A stretch of 60,778 nucleotides of DNA from Rhodopseudomonas pentothenatexigens (GCF_900218015.1 NZ_UFQQ01000028.1:1-60778), one strand, 5' to 3'. Shown: positions 9,036-19,533, counted from the stretch's first letter. Numbers and translations are program-made. Notes: a model not told the origin generated them from the sequence alone.

Positions 9036-9856
9036 CGCGCCATGGTCTCCCTGTTCCAGGCGTTGTAGTCGGGCGAGCCCTCGACCCGGACCTCGCCGGT
9101 GTAGCCGAACTCGACCATGTGCACGGTGACGTAGTCGTCGCCGAAGAACACCACGCCGTAGGACTCCGGCAGGTCGGAGGCGCTCAGCATCCGGCGCTCG
9201 GAGAACAGCGGATAGCTGGCATGGTTGGTGCCGCGCAGCGAGCTGACCGGCACGCCGGCCACCGAGCCGGCCAGCGGCAGATGGCAGTGGCCGAAGAAGA
9301 TGTGGCGGATGCGGTCGCGATGCCGGCCGACGATCCGGCGGAATGCGGCGTCGTCGAGCAGCCGGATCTGGTCCATCGGACCGAGATGGGTCGGCATCGG
9401 ATTGTGATGCATGAACAGCAGGAACGGACCGGGATGTTCGGCGAGTTGCCGGGTCAGCCACGCCTTGCGCGTCTCGCAATAGCGGCCCGCATGGGTGCCG
9501 GCTTCGGCGGTGTCGAGCAGCAGGCAGCGGCCGGCCGGGGTATCGACCACGCCCTGCACCAGGCCGTGCTCGTCGGCAGATTCCGGGAACACGCTCAGGA
9601 AATTCTCGCGGCGATCGTGATTGCCGATGCACAGCCGCACCGGAATCGGAAACGCACCCAGCTGCGCCTTCAGCCAGCGATAATCGTCCGCATCGCCCCA
9701 GTCCGACAGATCGCCGGTGATCACCATCAGCTCGGCATCGTGATGGTCGCGCAGGATGTGGGTCAGCGCTCGCTCGAAATTCAGCCGCGGATTGCGGCCG
9801 CCGATCGTCGCACCCGGGGTCGTGAGATGGATGTCGCTGAGATGGATCAGTTTCAT
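9032..9856 (-). CDS. Calcineurin-like phosphodiesterase, proximal copy
   Basis: A 274-residue metallophosphoesterase with the blocks SDIHLT, GDLSDWG, GNHDRR, MHHNP and GHCHLP in order, again of the class III phosphodiesterase type. No signal peptide is visible, so the substrate must enter the cell, presumably through the ABC importer encoded just upstream in the same operon. The gene follows the binding-protein gene after a hairpin and overlaps the next phosphodiesterase by four bases. Substrate is inferred to be an organophosphate diester, but nothing in the sequence names it. Confidence 0.85.
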   Translation of the reverse strand: MKLIHLSDIHLTTPGATIGGRNPRLNFERALTHILRDHHDAELMVITGDLSDWGDADDYRWLKAQLGAFPIPVRLCIGNHDRRENFLSVFPESADEHGLVQGVVDTPAGRCLLLDTAEAGTHAGRYCETRKAWLTRQLAEHPGPFLLFMHHNPMPTHLGPMDQIRLLDDAAFRRIVGRHRDRIRHIFFGHCHLPLAGSVAGVPVSSLRGTNHASYPLFSERRMLSASDLPESYGVVFFGDDYVTVHMVEFGYTGEVRVEGSPDYNAWNRETMAR

Positions 9857-9879
9857 GGCCGGCTCCGAACGAAACGCGA

Positions 9880-9900
9880 CGGAGCGCAGGACGCGCTCCG
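9880..9900 (-). promoter_or_regulatory. Intergenic hairpin between binding protein and phosphodiesterases
   Basis: CGGAGCGC (9880-9887) and GCGCTCCG (9893-9900) form a perfect 8-bp stem with a 5-base loop. It lies just after the binding-protein stop codon on the transcribed strand and has no T-run. Hairpins in this position of ABC operons commonly stabilise the upstream binding-protein mRNA and reduce expression of the downstream genes; that role is inferred here. Confidence 0.5.
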
Positions 9901-9919
9901 CCGCGAGTTGATCCGTGCG

Positions 9920-11200
9920 TTACTTGGCGGCGCCGACGGTCTTCGACAGCAGGGCCTGGACATCCTTCGTCATGTCGGCGAGCACCGCGTCCGGCTCCTT
10001 GGCACGCGCGCCGGAGACGATCGAGTTGAGGTGATCCTTGATCACGTCGGTGATCTTCAGGCCGTTGTCGCCGGGAAACGCGTACCACTTGGTCAGCAGC
10101 GCAAGCTGGCTGACGGCGGTGTAGTTGTTCGGGTTGTTCTGGTAGAAGTTCTTCAGATAGACGTCGTTGGCGACCTTGTTGGGCGGCATGTAGCCGGTGG
10201 TCTCCGCCATGATCGCCGCGCCCTTCGGGCCGGTCCAGAACTTCACCACTTCCCAGGCGGCGTCGCGCTTGGCCTTGTCCTTGGCGGTGATCAGCACGAC
10301 GTTGCCGCCGGCCGGCAGCCGGCCGTTCGGCTTGACGACGTCCGGGAACGCGATCGTCTTCAGCGCGAACTTGCCGCCGATCATGTCGGTGGTCTTCTTC
10401 AGGTCCGAGGTCGAGGTGATGTGGATGCCGGTCTTGCCGGCCGCGAAGGTGGCGCGCATCGACGGCTGGTCGAGATTCGGCATGCCGCCCTCGGTGACCA
10501 GGCGGGCGATGGTGCGCATCGCGAACTGGCCTTCGGGGCCGTCGAACGCCACCTTGGTTTCGTCGGCGTTGAGCATGGTGCCGCCGCGTGCGAACACCGG
10601 CGCCTGCCACAGCCAGTTGCCGGTGATGTCCCAGGCGTAGGTGATGCCGTTGGTGTCGGGGCCGAGCGCCTTGACCTTCTTGGCGAGGTCGAGCATGCCG
10701 TCCCAGGTGGTCGGCAGGTTGTTCACATCGCCGCCGGCCTTTTTCACCAGGTCGAGATTGACGTAGACGATCGGCAGCGAGATCGCGAACGGCAGCGCAT
10801 AGACTTTGCCGCTGGCGGTGCCGATATCGTACATCGCCTGGTGGAAGCCCTGCTTGTCGAAATCCTTCTCGGCCGCGATATAGCCGTCGAGCGGCGCCGG
10901 GATGTTCTTGTCGACCAGCACGCGGATGCGGTTGAGGCCCTGGAAGGTGACGTCGGGCAACTGATTGGTCACCGCCTCGCGCAGCACCTTCTGGGTGGCT
11001 TCTTCGTACGACTCGTACGGCGCCCGGAACGTGACCTTGATCTCCGGATGCACCTTGGCGAATTCGTCGGCGATCCGCTTGTGGGTCTCGGTGAACAGTT
11101 CCGGATACGGAAACTGCAGCACCACCTCGGTCTGCTGCTGGGCGTGGGCAATACCCGCAACCAGCGTCATCGCGGCTGCGGCGATCCATCTCTTCAGCAT
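9920..11200 (-). CDS. Extracellular solute-binding protein, sugar/glycerol-phosphate type (UgpB-like family)
   Basis: A 426-residue family 1 binding protein. A Sec signal peptide covers residues 1-22 (basic start, hydrophobic core, cleavage after AHA). The mature part begins with TEVVLQFPYP and contains the typical RIADEFAKVHPEIKV segment, and a late GYMPPNK. It should deliver substrate to the two permeases encoded upstream. GGAGGCC precedes ATG 11200. The operon also encodes two phosphodiesterases, which points to a phosphorylated ligand such as a glycerophosphodiester rather than a plain sugar; that is inference. Confidence 0.88.
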   Translation of the reverse strand: MLKRWIAAAAMTLVAGIAHAQQQTEVVLQFPYPELFTETHKRIADEFAKVHPEIKVTFRAPYESYEEATQKVLREAVTNQLPDVTFQGLNRIRVLVDKNIPAPLDGYIAAEKDFDKQGFHQAMYDIGTASGKVYALPFAISLPIVYVNLDLVKKAGGDVNNLPTTWDGMLDLAKKVKALGPDTNGITYAWDITGNWLWQAPVFARGGTMLNADETKVAFDGPEGQFAMRTIARLVTEGGMPNLDQPSMRATFAAGKTGIHITSTSDLKKTTDMIGGKFALKTIAFPDVVKPNGRLPAGGNVVLITAKDKAKRDAAWEVVKFWTGPKGAAIMAETTGYMPPNKVANDVYLKNFYQNNPNNYTAVSQLALLTKWYAFPGDNGLKITDVIKDHLNSIVSGARAKEPDAVLADMTKDVQALLSKTVGAAK

Positions 11201-11223
11201 GTTGGCCTCCTGTTGGGGTTGGA

Positions 11224-12060
11224 TTACTTGAGTCCGGTCAAAGTGATGCCTTCGATGAAGCGGCGCTGCGCGAGCAGGAAGGCGACGACGAGCGGGGTGA
11301 TGATCACGATCGCGGCCGCCATCAGCGGGCCGTAGCTGGTGCCGGCCTCGGCATTGCGGAAATGCGCGACCGCGAGCGGCGGCGTGTAGTATTGCTGGCT
11401 GTTGAGCACGATCAGCGGCCAGAAATAGTCGTTCCAGTGCGCCACCACCGAGAAGATGCCGAACGCGGTGACCGCGGGGATCGCGGTCGGCAGCATCACC
11501 CGCCAGACGATCGCGAACTCCGACATCCCGTCCATCCGGGCGGCGTCGAGCAGATCGTCCGGCACGGTCATGAAAAACTGCCGCATCAGGAAGATGCCGA
11601 ATACCGAGATGGTGAACGGCAGCACCAGCGCCGCGTAGCTGTCGAGCGCGCCGAGTTGGTGCAGCAGCAGGAACACCGGGATCGCGGTCGCCTGCGGCGG
11701 GATCAGGATGCCGAACAGCACCAGCGCGAACAGCGCCTTGCGCCCGAGGAAGCGCAGCTTGGCGAGCGCATAGGCGGCCGGCAGCGCGATCAGCACCTGC
11801 AGCGCGAAGATCGACACCGTGACGATCACGCCGTTGAGCAGGAAGCGGCCGAGATCGGCCTTGCCGAACGCGATGCGGAGATTGTCCCACAGCGCGAAGT
11901 GATGCGGGATCAGATGCAGGTCGCTGGAGTAGATCTCGTCCGGCGGCTTGGACGCCGTCGACAGCATCCAGACGAACGGCGCCAGCATCAGCACCGCGCC
12001 GAGCATCAACACGGCGTGGCGGAGAGCGGAGCGGATCAGGCTTGGTCGCACGGCGCTCAT
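11224..12060 (-). CDS. ABC transporter permease (UgpE/MalG-like)
   Basis: A 278-residue inner-membrane permease with about six helices. The EAA loop that docks on the ATPase is DAARMDGMSEFAIVWRVMLP, ending at a conserved LP. MalG-type proteins are this size. The start overlaps the stop of the upstream permease gene in an ATGA arrangement, and the gene ends 23 bases before the binding-protein start, so all are one transcript. Confidence 0.9.
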   Translation of the reverse strand: MSAVRPSLIRSALRHAVLMLGAVLMLAPFVWMLSTASKPPDEIYSSDLHLIPHHFALWDNLRIAFGKADLGRFLLNGVIVTVSIFALQVLIALPAAYALAKLRFLGRKALFALVLFGILIPPQATAIPVFLLLHQLGALDSYAALVLPFTISVFGIFLMRQFFMTVPDDLLDAARMDGMSEFAIVWRVMLPTAIPAVTAFGIFSVVAHWNDYFWPLIVLNSQQYYTPPLAVAHFRNAEAGTSYGPLMAAAIVIITPLVVAFLLAQRRFIEGITLTGLK

Positions 12061-13008
12061 GCGTAATGCACCTGCTTGGCGGCGAGCCGCGATTTCACCA
12101 AAGTCAGCAGCAGCACCAGGCCGAGGAACACCACGGTCACCGCGGCGGCGTAGCCGGAGCGGAAGAACTCGAAGCCTTCCATGTACATGGTGTGGATCAG
12201 CACTTCGGTGGATTTCGACGGCCCGCCCTTGGTGAGGACGTGGACGGTGTCGAACACCTGGAACGACCGGATGCCGGTGATCACCACCACGAACAGCGTC
12301 ACCGGCCCGAGCATCGGCCAGGTCACCAGCCGGAACCGCGACCACGCGCTGGCCGCGCCGTCGATCTCGGCGGCGTCGTAGAGGTGCTTCGGGATCGACA
12401 TCAGCCCGGCCAGGAACAGCACCATGTTGAAGCCGACCGCCTGCCAGATCCCGATCGCGCACAGCGCGTACAGCGCGGTGCCGCGATCCTGCAACCAGGG
12501 ATGCGGTGCGAAGCCGACCATCTTGATCAGCCCGTTCACCAGGCCGAACTGCGGGTGCAGCATGAACTCCCACACGATCGCCATCGCGATCAGGGTCGCC
12601 ATCACCGGCAGGAAGTAGATGGTGCGATAGAAGCTGCGTAAGCGCGTTCCGCTCTCGATCAGCATCGCGACGCCGAGGCCGAGCGCGACCGAGCCCGGCA
12701 CCACGATCACCGCGTAAGTCAGCGTGTTGGTCAGCGACATCCAGAACACCCGATCGGCGAACAGCTGCTGATAATTGGCGAGGCCGATCCAGGCGAACGA
12801 CGGCGCGCCGAGCTGATAATCGGTGAACGACAGCGCCACCACCCCGGCGAGCGGACCGAGCAGCATCAAGAGCATCAGCGTGAACGCCGGGGCGACGAGG
12901 CCATAGGCGACGGTGCCGCGGCCGCGACGCCGCGGCCTGGCCGAAGCGCGCGCAGTTGCGGGCGCGTCGAGATCGCGCAGCGCGACGGCGGCATCGGACA
13001 TGGTGGCC

Positions 13009-13016
<8 letters not shown>
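12057..13016 (-). CDS. ABC transporter permease (UgpA/MalF-like)
   Basis: A 319-residue permease. The first 35 residues are cytoplasmic and Arg-rich, followed by about six membrane helices. The EAA loop is DAAEIDGAASAWSRFRLVTW. It pairs with the MalG-like permease encoded next. An internal ATG lies five codons into the frame and cannot be excluded as the start. The gene overlaps the ATPase gene by eight bases. Confidence 0.9.
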
Positions 13017-14163
<1,147 letters not shown>

Positions 14164-14223
14164 CACCTGTGCTCCGGCCTGATTGCGATGCGGCACAGGG
14201 TTACGGGTGGCGTCTGACAGTCA

Positions 14224-14272
14224 CATAACGGTCGCCAGTTTTGCTTATGGCTCTCACCAGGTTTCCTGGTGA
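14224..14272. promoter_or_regulatory. Candidate LysR operator in divergent promoter
   Basis: The 127-bp gap between the importer ATPase and the LysR gene holds two inverted repeats. TCACCAGG-TTT-CCTGGTGA at 14254-14272 is perfect (8-bp arms). CATAA at 14224-14228 pairs with TTATG at 14245-14249. The perfect repeat lies just before the LysR start, where autoregulating LysR proteins often bind. No experimental support exists here. Confidence 0.5.
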
Positions 14273-14290
14273 TGCGGAGAAGCGAGCCCG

Positions 14291-15169
14291 ATGGCCCTGA
14301 CTTCGGCGCGGGTGCGCGCCGTCAACGCCGTGTTCGATGCCGGCAGCTTCGCAGCCGCGGCGCGGCGGATCGGCGTGACGCAATCGGCGGTGGCGCAATC
14401 GGTGCGCGAACTCGAAGGCGAATTCGGCGTGGCGCTGTTCGAGCGCCACGGCGCCAATCTGATTCCGACCTCGCTGTGCCGCCAGCTCTACGGCGCCACC
14501 AGCCGGATGCAGGCGATCGAGACCGACGCGCTGTCGATCCTGTCGCAGCGCGAGGAACTGGCCGGCGGCGAACTCCGTGTCGGGCTCGGCAATTCGATGC
14601 CGGGCATGGCGCTGATCGCGGCCTTCAAGCAGATGTATCCCAAGGTGCAGGTCGCGATCGAAATCGGAAGCTGGTCGGCGATCGTCGCCGCGGTGGTCGA
14701 TCAGCGCGTCGACATCGGCATGCTGCCGGACGTGCCGGCCGACCGCCGTTTCCGCCGCGAGATCTGCCTCGAACAGCGCGTGGTTGCGCTGTGCCATCCG
14801 AACCATCCGCTGAAGAAGAAACCGCAGGTCTCGATCGCCGAGCTGATGCGCTATCCGCTGGTGTTCCGCACCCGCGACTCGTCAACTCAGCGTGCGGTCG
14901 ACCGCGCGTTCCGCGCCGCCAACCTGCGGCCGATTCCGTCGATCGTGGTCAACACCCGCGAAGGCATGCTGGAGGCGGTCGCCAATCACCTGGGCATCGG
15001 CTTCATGTGGGAGCACGGCTCCAGCCGGGTCGACCGCATCGCCAAGGTGCCGATCGTCGAACTCGATGCCGAGTCGCCGGAGTGCATCTTCGCGCTCGCC
15101 GGCAAGAAGGGGCGTCTGGTCGAACTGTTCTTCCTCGCCAATGGCGCCCACTCGCCGCCGCGCGAGTAA
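14291..15169 (+). CDS. LysR-family transcriptional regulator
   Basis: A 292-residue regulator. Residues 1-62 form the winged helix-turn-helix, with AAARRIGVTQSAVAQSVREL as recognition region and FERHGANLIPT as wing. Residues 90-290 are the periplasmic-binding-protein-like effector domain. It is transcribed away from the importer/phosphodiesterase operon and very probably controls it. The ligand is unknown but is likely the imported compound or a hydrolysis product. It ends 16 bases from the convergent NitT-type ATPase gene. Confidence 0.9.
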   Translation: MALTSARVRAVNAVFDAGSFAAAARRIGVTQSAVAQSVRELEGEFGVALFERHGANLIPTSLCRQLYGATSRMQAIETDALSILSQREELAGGELRVGLGNSMPGMALIAAFKQMYPKVQVAIEIGSWSAIVAAVVDQRVDIGMLPDVPADRRFRREICLEQRVVALCHPNHPLKKKPQVSIAELMRYPLVFRTRDSSTQRAVDRAFRAANLRPIPSIVVNTREGMLEAVANHLGIGFMWEHGSSRVDRIAKVPIVELDAESPECIFALAGKKGRLVELFFLANGAHSPPRE

Positions 15170-15185
15170 GAAGGCGGCGCCGTCG

Positions 15186-15884
15186 TCAACGCCCTGTCGA
15201 TGCGGCCACAAAGGTTCGGACCACGTCGCTGACGGGATGGTGCGCGATCTCGGCCGGTGTGCCGAATTGCTCGATGTGGCCCGCAGACAGGATGGCGAGG
15301 TGATCGCACTGCATCGCCTCAGGGCCGTCGTGGGTGACGATCAGCATCGTCAGGCCGCTGCGCGCATGGATGCCGCGCAGGATCCGCCACAGCTCGGCTC
15401 GCACCAGCGCATCGAGCGCGCTGAACGGCTCGTCGCAGAGGAGGAGATCCGGCTCGATCACCAACGCCCGCGCCAGCGCCACGCGCTGCCGCATCCCGCC
15501 GGAGAGCTGGCGCGGATACTTACCGGCATCGTCGCCGGAGAGGCCGACATTCGCGAGCATCGCCCGTGCGCGTTCGCGGCGCTCGCGCTTCTGCAGGCCG
15601 AGCGCGATCAGCGGAAACGCCACATTGTCGAGCGCGGTGCGCCACGGCAGCAATGCGGGATCCTGAAACACCATGCCGAGCCGCGTACTGCAGCGATGCA
15701 CCGCGCCGGCGTCCGGCATCAAGAGCCCGGCGGCGAGCGCCATCAGCGTGCTCTTGCCGCTTCCGGACGGCCCCATCACCGCGGTGATCGAGCCTGCCTC
15801 GACGTCGAAATCGATGCCGCGCAGCACCGGCGCCGCCTGATAGCCGAACTGTACGCCGCGGAACTGCAGCACCGGCTCGCTCAT
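15186..15884 (-). CDS. NitT/TauT-type ABC transporter ATPase
   Basis: A 232-residue ATPase of SsuB/TauB size. Walker A is GPSGSGKST, Q loop VFQDPALLPW, signature LSGGMRQR, Walker B LLLCDEPFSALD and switch His in VTHDGPEA. It is the last gene of the hydrogenase operon and overlaps the permease stop-start by four bases. Transporters of this class import nitrate, taurine, alkylsulfonates, or thiamin and other cofactor precursors. The ligand here is not evident. Confidence 0.9.
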   Translation of the reverse strand: MSEPVLQFRGVQFGYQAAPVLRGIDFDVEAGSITAVMGPSGSGKSTLMALAAGLLMPDAGAVHRCSTRLGMVFQDPALLPWRTALDNVAFPLIALGLQKRERRERARAMLANVGLSGDDAGKYPRQLSGGMRQRVALARALVIEPDLLLCDEPFSALDALVRAELWRILRGIHARSGLTMLIVTHDGPEAMQCDHLAILSAGHIEQFGTPAEIAHHPVSDVVRTFVAASTGR

Positions 15885-16675
15885 CGGCCGCCGCTCCGCT
15901 CGTCGTCGCGCCATAGCCAAAGCCGCCGCTGCAGCGGCTGCAGCACGCCGGCATCGACCACGATCAGCACCCCGACCACGACCACCACCCAGGCCATGGT
16001 CTCGGCGGTGTCGACATGGGCGCGCGCGGTGGCCAAACCATCGCCGATGCCGCCGGCGCCGGCGAGTAGTTCGGCCATCACCGCGACCTTCCAGGACATC
16101 GCCAGCGTGGTCACCAGCGCCGGAAACAGATGGCTCAGCAGTTGCGGCCCATACAGCTCGGTCAACCGCGCCGAGAGCGGCAGCTGGTACACCCGCGCCA
16201 TCCGGGCCAGCGTGCCGTCGAGACTGCGCACACCTTCCAGCGCCGCGGCGAACAGCATCGGTCCGGTGGCAGCAGCGACCGTCACCACCACCGCCCAGCG
16301 CCCGCCGAACCACAGCAGCGCCATCACCACCCAGGCGATCGCCGGCACCCCGAGCAGAATGATCGCGACCGGCTGCAGCGCACGCTGCGCCTCTTCGCGC
16401 AGGCCGGCGAGCATCCCGGCACACGAGCCGATCAGCGCGCCGATGATCCAGCCGAGCCCGGCATTGCCGGCGGTCTCGAGCAGCGCCGGCCCGACCTGCC
16501 CGGCGCGGATCATCCGCCACAGCGTTAGCGCCGTGTCGCCGAGCCCCGGAAGGACCAAAGGCCCGTAGAGGCGGTGCCCCGCCTGCCACAGCACGAGCAG
16601 CAGCGCGATGCCGACCAGGCTCCAGGCCGACGAGACCCGCGGTTTGCCTCGCCGCACCGGCCGCTCACCCTGCAT
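15881..16675 (-). CDS. NitT/TauT-type ABC transporter permease
   Basis: A 264-residue inner-membrane protein with about six helices, of the SsuC/TauC type. It has the conserved ELYGPQLLSHLFPAL segment ahead of the docking loop and SWKVAVMAELLAG after it. The start overlaps the end of the binding-protein gene by 11 bases. It forms one importer with the preceding binding protein and the following ATPase. Its location behind a hydrogenase gene is unusual. Confidence 0.88.
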   Translation of the reverse strand: MQGERPVRRGKPRVSSAWSLVGIALLLVLWQAGHRLYGPLVLPGLGDTALTLWRMIRAGQVGPALLETAGNAGLGWIIGALIGSCAGMLAGLREEAQRALQPVAIILLGVPAIAWVVMALLWFGGRWAVVVTVAAATGPMLFAAALEGVRSLDGTLARMARVYQLPLSARLTELYGPQLLSHLFPALVTTLAMSWKVAVMAELLAGAGGIGDGLATARAHVDTAETMAWVVVVVGVLIVVDAGVLQPLQRRLWLWRDDERSGGR

Positions 16676-17660
16676 AGAACGCCGGAGCGGGTAGCCGGCC
16701 GCCGACGATGCCCGGGTCGAGCTCCATCAGATTCTTGAAGTACACTTCGATGTCGTCGCGTGCTTGTCGCGCCGGAACGACGTCGAGGCGAACATGCGGC
16801 AGCGACGCCGCGATCACTTCGGCCGGCAAGCCGAGCGCCGGCGCAGCAAGCTCGGCGGCCTCGCGGGGATGCGCCGCGATCCAGTTACTTGCTTCGACGC
16901 AGGTGGCCTGCACTGCGGCCACGATCTCGGGCTGGGTGTCCAGCAGTTCGGCGCTGACTGCGAGCCCGACCTGCGGAATCCGCGCCCCCCGCCCGGTGTG
17001 GCGGCCGTACAGTTCGGCGATATCCAATACGCGATAGACCGGCCTGCCCTCCTGCCTGGCGCGCAGCAGCGCGGTGGTGGCGGCGGGTTCGTGCAGCACC
17101 GCGACGTCGCTGCGGCCGGCGAGAAACAGCGGCACCGCCTCGCCCGGCGAGCCGACATATTCGCAGCGGACATCGCGGTCCGGATCAAGCCCGGCCCGGC
17201 GCAGCACCAGCCGAAACAACAGATCGGGCGCCTCGTTCTTGTTCGACAGCAGAATGCTGCGGCCGGCGAGATCGGTGACCGACCTGATGGCCGGATCGCG
17301 CGCCATCACGTAGAGCACGCCCCAGGTAACGACGTTCAGCATCCGCGTCCCGGCGCCGCGATTGAAGAAATTGGCGGCCGCGTAGGTCGAGGTCGCGAAC
17401 AGCCGGAACTGTCCGGACGCGATCCCGGCGCGCATCTGGTCCGTGCTCTTCCAGAGCTGAAAGCGCGTTCCGGGCGCGATCTGTTGCAGCCGCTCCGACG
17501 TCACCGCGCGGACGAACAGCGCCGACGGCGTTGCCGGAATCCCCCACAGCGTCAGCGGCTCGGCCGCGAACGCCCGCGTCAGGTCCAGCATCGGCAACGC
17601 CGCCAGGCCGCACACGACCTCGCGACGATTGACCAGCGGGTGCTGAGGCGAAGTCATCAC
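16665..17660 (-). CDS. NitT/TauT-type substrate-binding protein
   Basis: A 331-residue binding protein of the NMT1/SsuA type. The N-terminus NRREVVCGLAALPMLDL followed by AFAA looks like a signal peptide with a twin-arginine start, though Sec export is possible. The mature protein begins near EPLTLWGIPATPS. The gene starts nine bases after the hydrogenase gene, which implies one transcript. A role in supplying a metal-cofactor precursor, sulfur compound or anaerobic electron-acceptor ligand is conceivable, but there is no direct sequence evidence. Confidence 0.82.
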   Translation of the reverse strand: MMTSPQHPLVNRREVVCGLAALPMLDLTRAFAAEPLTLWGIPATPSALFVRAVTSERLQQIAPGTRFQLWKSTDQMRAGIASGQFRLFATSTYAAANFFNRGAGTRMLNVVTWGVLYVMARDPAIRSVTDLAGRSILLSNKNEAPDLLFRLVLRRAGLDPDRDVRCEYVGSPGEAVPLFLAGRSDVAVLHEPAATTALLRARQEGRPVYRVLDIAELYGRHTGRGARIPQVGLAVSAELLDTQPEIVAAVQATCVEASNWIAAHPREAAELAAPALGLPAEVIAASLPHVRLDVVPARQARDDIEVYFKNLMELDPGIVGGRLPAPAFYAG

Positions 17661-17669
17661 GAGCCCCCG

Positions 17670-19529
17670 TCAGTACAGGATCGTGCTCATGGTGAGATCG
17701 TCCCAGATCTCCTTGACGGTGTGCTGCAGCTCGCGCTTGCGCGAGGCATAGTGAGTGTGCAGCAGCTGATGCGCGATCTCGGAATTCGGCGCCTGCAGCA
17801 GTTCGCGGTACAGCGCCTGCACCTGGGGATTGTTGTGCGACTGCCGGACCTTGGCGGCGCGGTCGACATTGTAGATGGTCTCGCGCCGCTTCAGCGCCAG
17901 CGGCAGATACGCCTTCTTCGAGCGCAGCGACCCGCCGCCGTCGACGCAGCCGCCCGGACAGGCCATCACCTCGATGAAATCGTAGTTCGCCTCGCCGCTC
18001 AGCACCGATTCCACCAGCCGGCGGGTGTCGCCGAGGCCGTGAACCATGGCGACCTTGACCTCGCCGACCGGGCCGCCGAGATCGACACTGGCCTCGCGCA
18101 GCCCTTCAAAGCCGCGGAGCTGCGTCAGCTCGATCCGATCAAGCTCGCGGCCGTTCACCAGCGCGTAGATGGTCCGCACCGCCGCTTCCATCACGCCGCC
18201 GGTGGTGCCGAAGATCGCACCGGCGCCGGAATACGCGCTCATGAACGGCCGGTCGAACTGCGACGACGGCAGGTCCTTCAGGTCGATGCCCTCGCGCCGC
18301 AGCAGCCGGGCGAATTCGCGCGTGGTCAGCACCAGGTCGGTTTCCGGATGGCCGTCGTGCGACAGTTGCGGCCGTACCGCCTCGTCCTTCTTGGCGATGC
18401 ACGGCATGATCGAGATCACCCGGATACGTTCTGCCGGCACGCCGAGCTGCGCTGGCAAGTAGCTCTTGGCGATCGTCGACAGCACCTGCTGCGGCGACTT
18501 GGTCGAGGACAGCAGCGGCAGCACCTCCGGATAGTGGATCTCGGCGAAATTGATCCAGGCCGGGCAGCACGACGTGAAGGTCGGGCGCCGGCCCTGCTTC
18601 AGCCGCGCCAGCAGCTCGGCGCCCTCCTCCATGATCACCACGTCGGCGGCGAAATTGGTGTCGAGCACCACGTCGACCCCGAGCTTGCGGCAGGCGGCGA
18701 TGATCTGGCCTTCGACATTGGTCCCGGCCGGCATGCCGAATTCCTCGCCGAACGCCACCCGCACCGCCGGTGCGAACTGCACCACGGTAACGACGTTCGG
18801 ATCGCAGATATAGCTGAGGGCCCGCTCGGTCTCGTCGCGTTCGCCGAGGGCGCCGGTCGGACAGACCAGCACGCATTGGCCGCAGGAGACGCAGACCGAG
18901 TTCGGATAGCCGTCCGCGTCGCGCAGCGCCACAACCCGTTCCATGCCGCTGCCTTCGATCGCCAAGGCGTCGATCTTCTGGTGATAGCGGCAGATCGCCA
19001 CGCAGCGCTGGCAGCGGACACAGCGCCGCATGTCGCGCACCATCGACGGCGAACTCTGATCGACCGGGCGCGACTCGGTCCGTTCCCGATCGAAAAACCG
19101 GTTCTGCTGCAACCCGACGAACTGCGCCAGATCCTGCAGCTCGCAACTGCCGTGGCGGATACAGGTCGCGCAATCCTGCAGATGGTCGGCCATCAAGAGC
19201 TCGACCTGCAGACGCTGCATGTCGCGCGCCTTCTTGGAGCGGGTCTGCACCTCCATGCCGTTGCGCACCGGGGTGTTGCAGGCGGTGACGATCTGCGCCG
19301 TGTCCTTGCCGGCCTGCAGGATCTCGACCAGGCAGACCCGGCAGGCACCGGGGGTGTGATCGATGTCTTCCAGTTCGCACAGCGTCGGGATGTAGACGTC
19401 GTAGCGCCGCGCGCAGGACAGGATGGTCTCGTTGGCAAAGCCGGCGCAGGCGATGCCGTTGATCGACAGCGCGATCGTCGCCTCGGCGGGATCGCGGGCA
19501 GAATGGCCGGCCTGATCGGGGGTGCACAT
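17670..19529 (-). CDS. hydA: [FeFe]-hydrogenase, modular large form
   Basis: A 619-residue enzyme with the full M3-type layout. A plant-type [2Fe-2S] domain uses Cys51, 63, 66 and 84; a His-Cys [4Fe-4S] site uses His116, Cys120, 123 and 129; two [4Fe-4S] sites use Cys170-180 and Cys213-223. The H-cluster motifs are TSCCPAW (319-325), MPCIAKKDE (375-383) and EVMACPGGCVDGGG (520-533). All four H-cluster cysteines (322, 377, 524, 528) and the proton-relay Cys321 are present, and the small-subunit-like tail ends with AHQLLHTHY. It should interconvert protons and H2 in the cytoplasm. The maturases HydE, HydF and HydG are not in the window. It starts four bases after the flavoprotein gene. Confidence 0.95.
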   Translation of the reverse strand: MCTPDQAGHSARDPAEATIALSINGIACAGFANETILSCARRYDVYIPTLCELEDIDHTPGACRVCLVEILQAGKDTAQIVTACNTPVRNGMEVQTRSKKARDMQRLQVELLMADHLQDCATCIRHGSCELQDLAQFVGLQQNRFFDRERTESRPVDQSSPSMVRDMRRCVRCQRCVAICRYHQKIDALAIEGSGMERVVALRDADGYPNSVCVSCGQCVLVCPTGALGERDETERALSYICDPNVVTVVQFAPAVRVAFGEEFGMPAGTNVEGQIIAACRKLGVDVVLDTNFAADVVIMEEGAELLARLKQGRRPTFTSCCPAWINFAEIHYPEVLPLLSSTKSPQQVLSTIAKSYLPAQLGVPAERIRVISIMPCIAKKDEAVRPQLSHDGHPETDLVLTTREFARLLRREGIDLKDLPSSQFDRPFMSAYSGAGAIFGTTGGVMEAAVRTIYALVNGRELDRIELTQLRGFEGLREASVDLGGPVGEVKVAMVHGLGDTRRLVESVLSGEANYDFIEVMACPGGCVDGGGSLRSKKAYLPLALKRRETIYNVDRAAKVRQSHNNPQVQALYRELLQAPNSEIAHQLLHTHYASRKRELQHTVKEIWDDLTMSTILY

Positions 19530-19533
19530 CGCT

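Noticed and set aside
8211-11189. 992-codon open frame on the minus strand across both phosphodiesterases and the binding protein
   Set aside because: Only its last part is the distal phosphodiesterase. The rest is an Arg-rich shadow of two genes read in other frames that carry full motifs and overlaps.
9119-11335. 738-codon plus-strand frame
   Set aside because: It is antisense to the binding protein and phosphodiesterases and is made of His/Arg/Gly-rich sequence with no motif, a known artefact of GC-rich codon bias.
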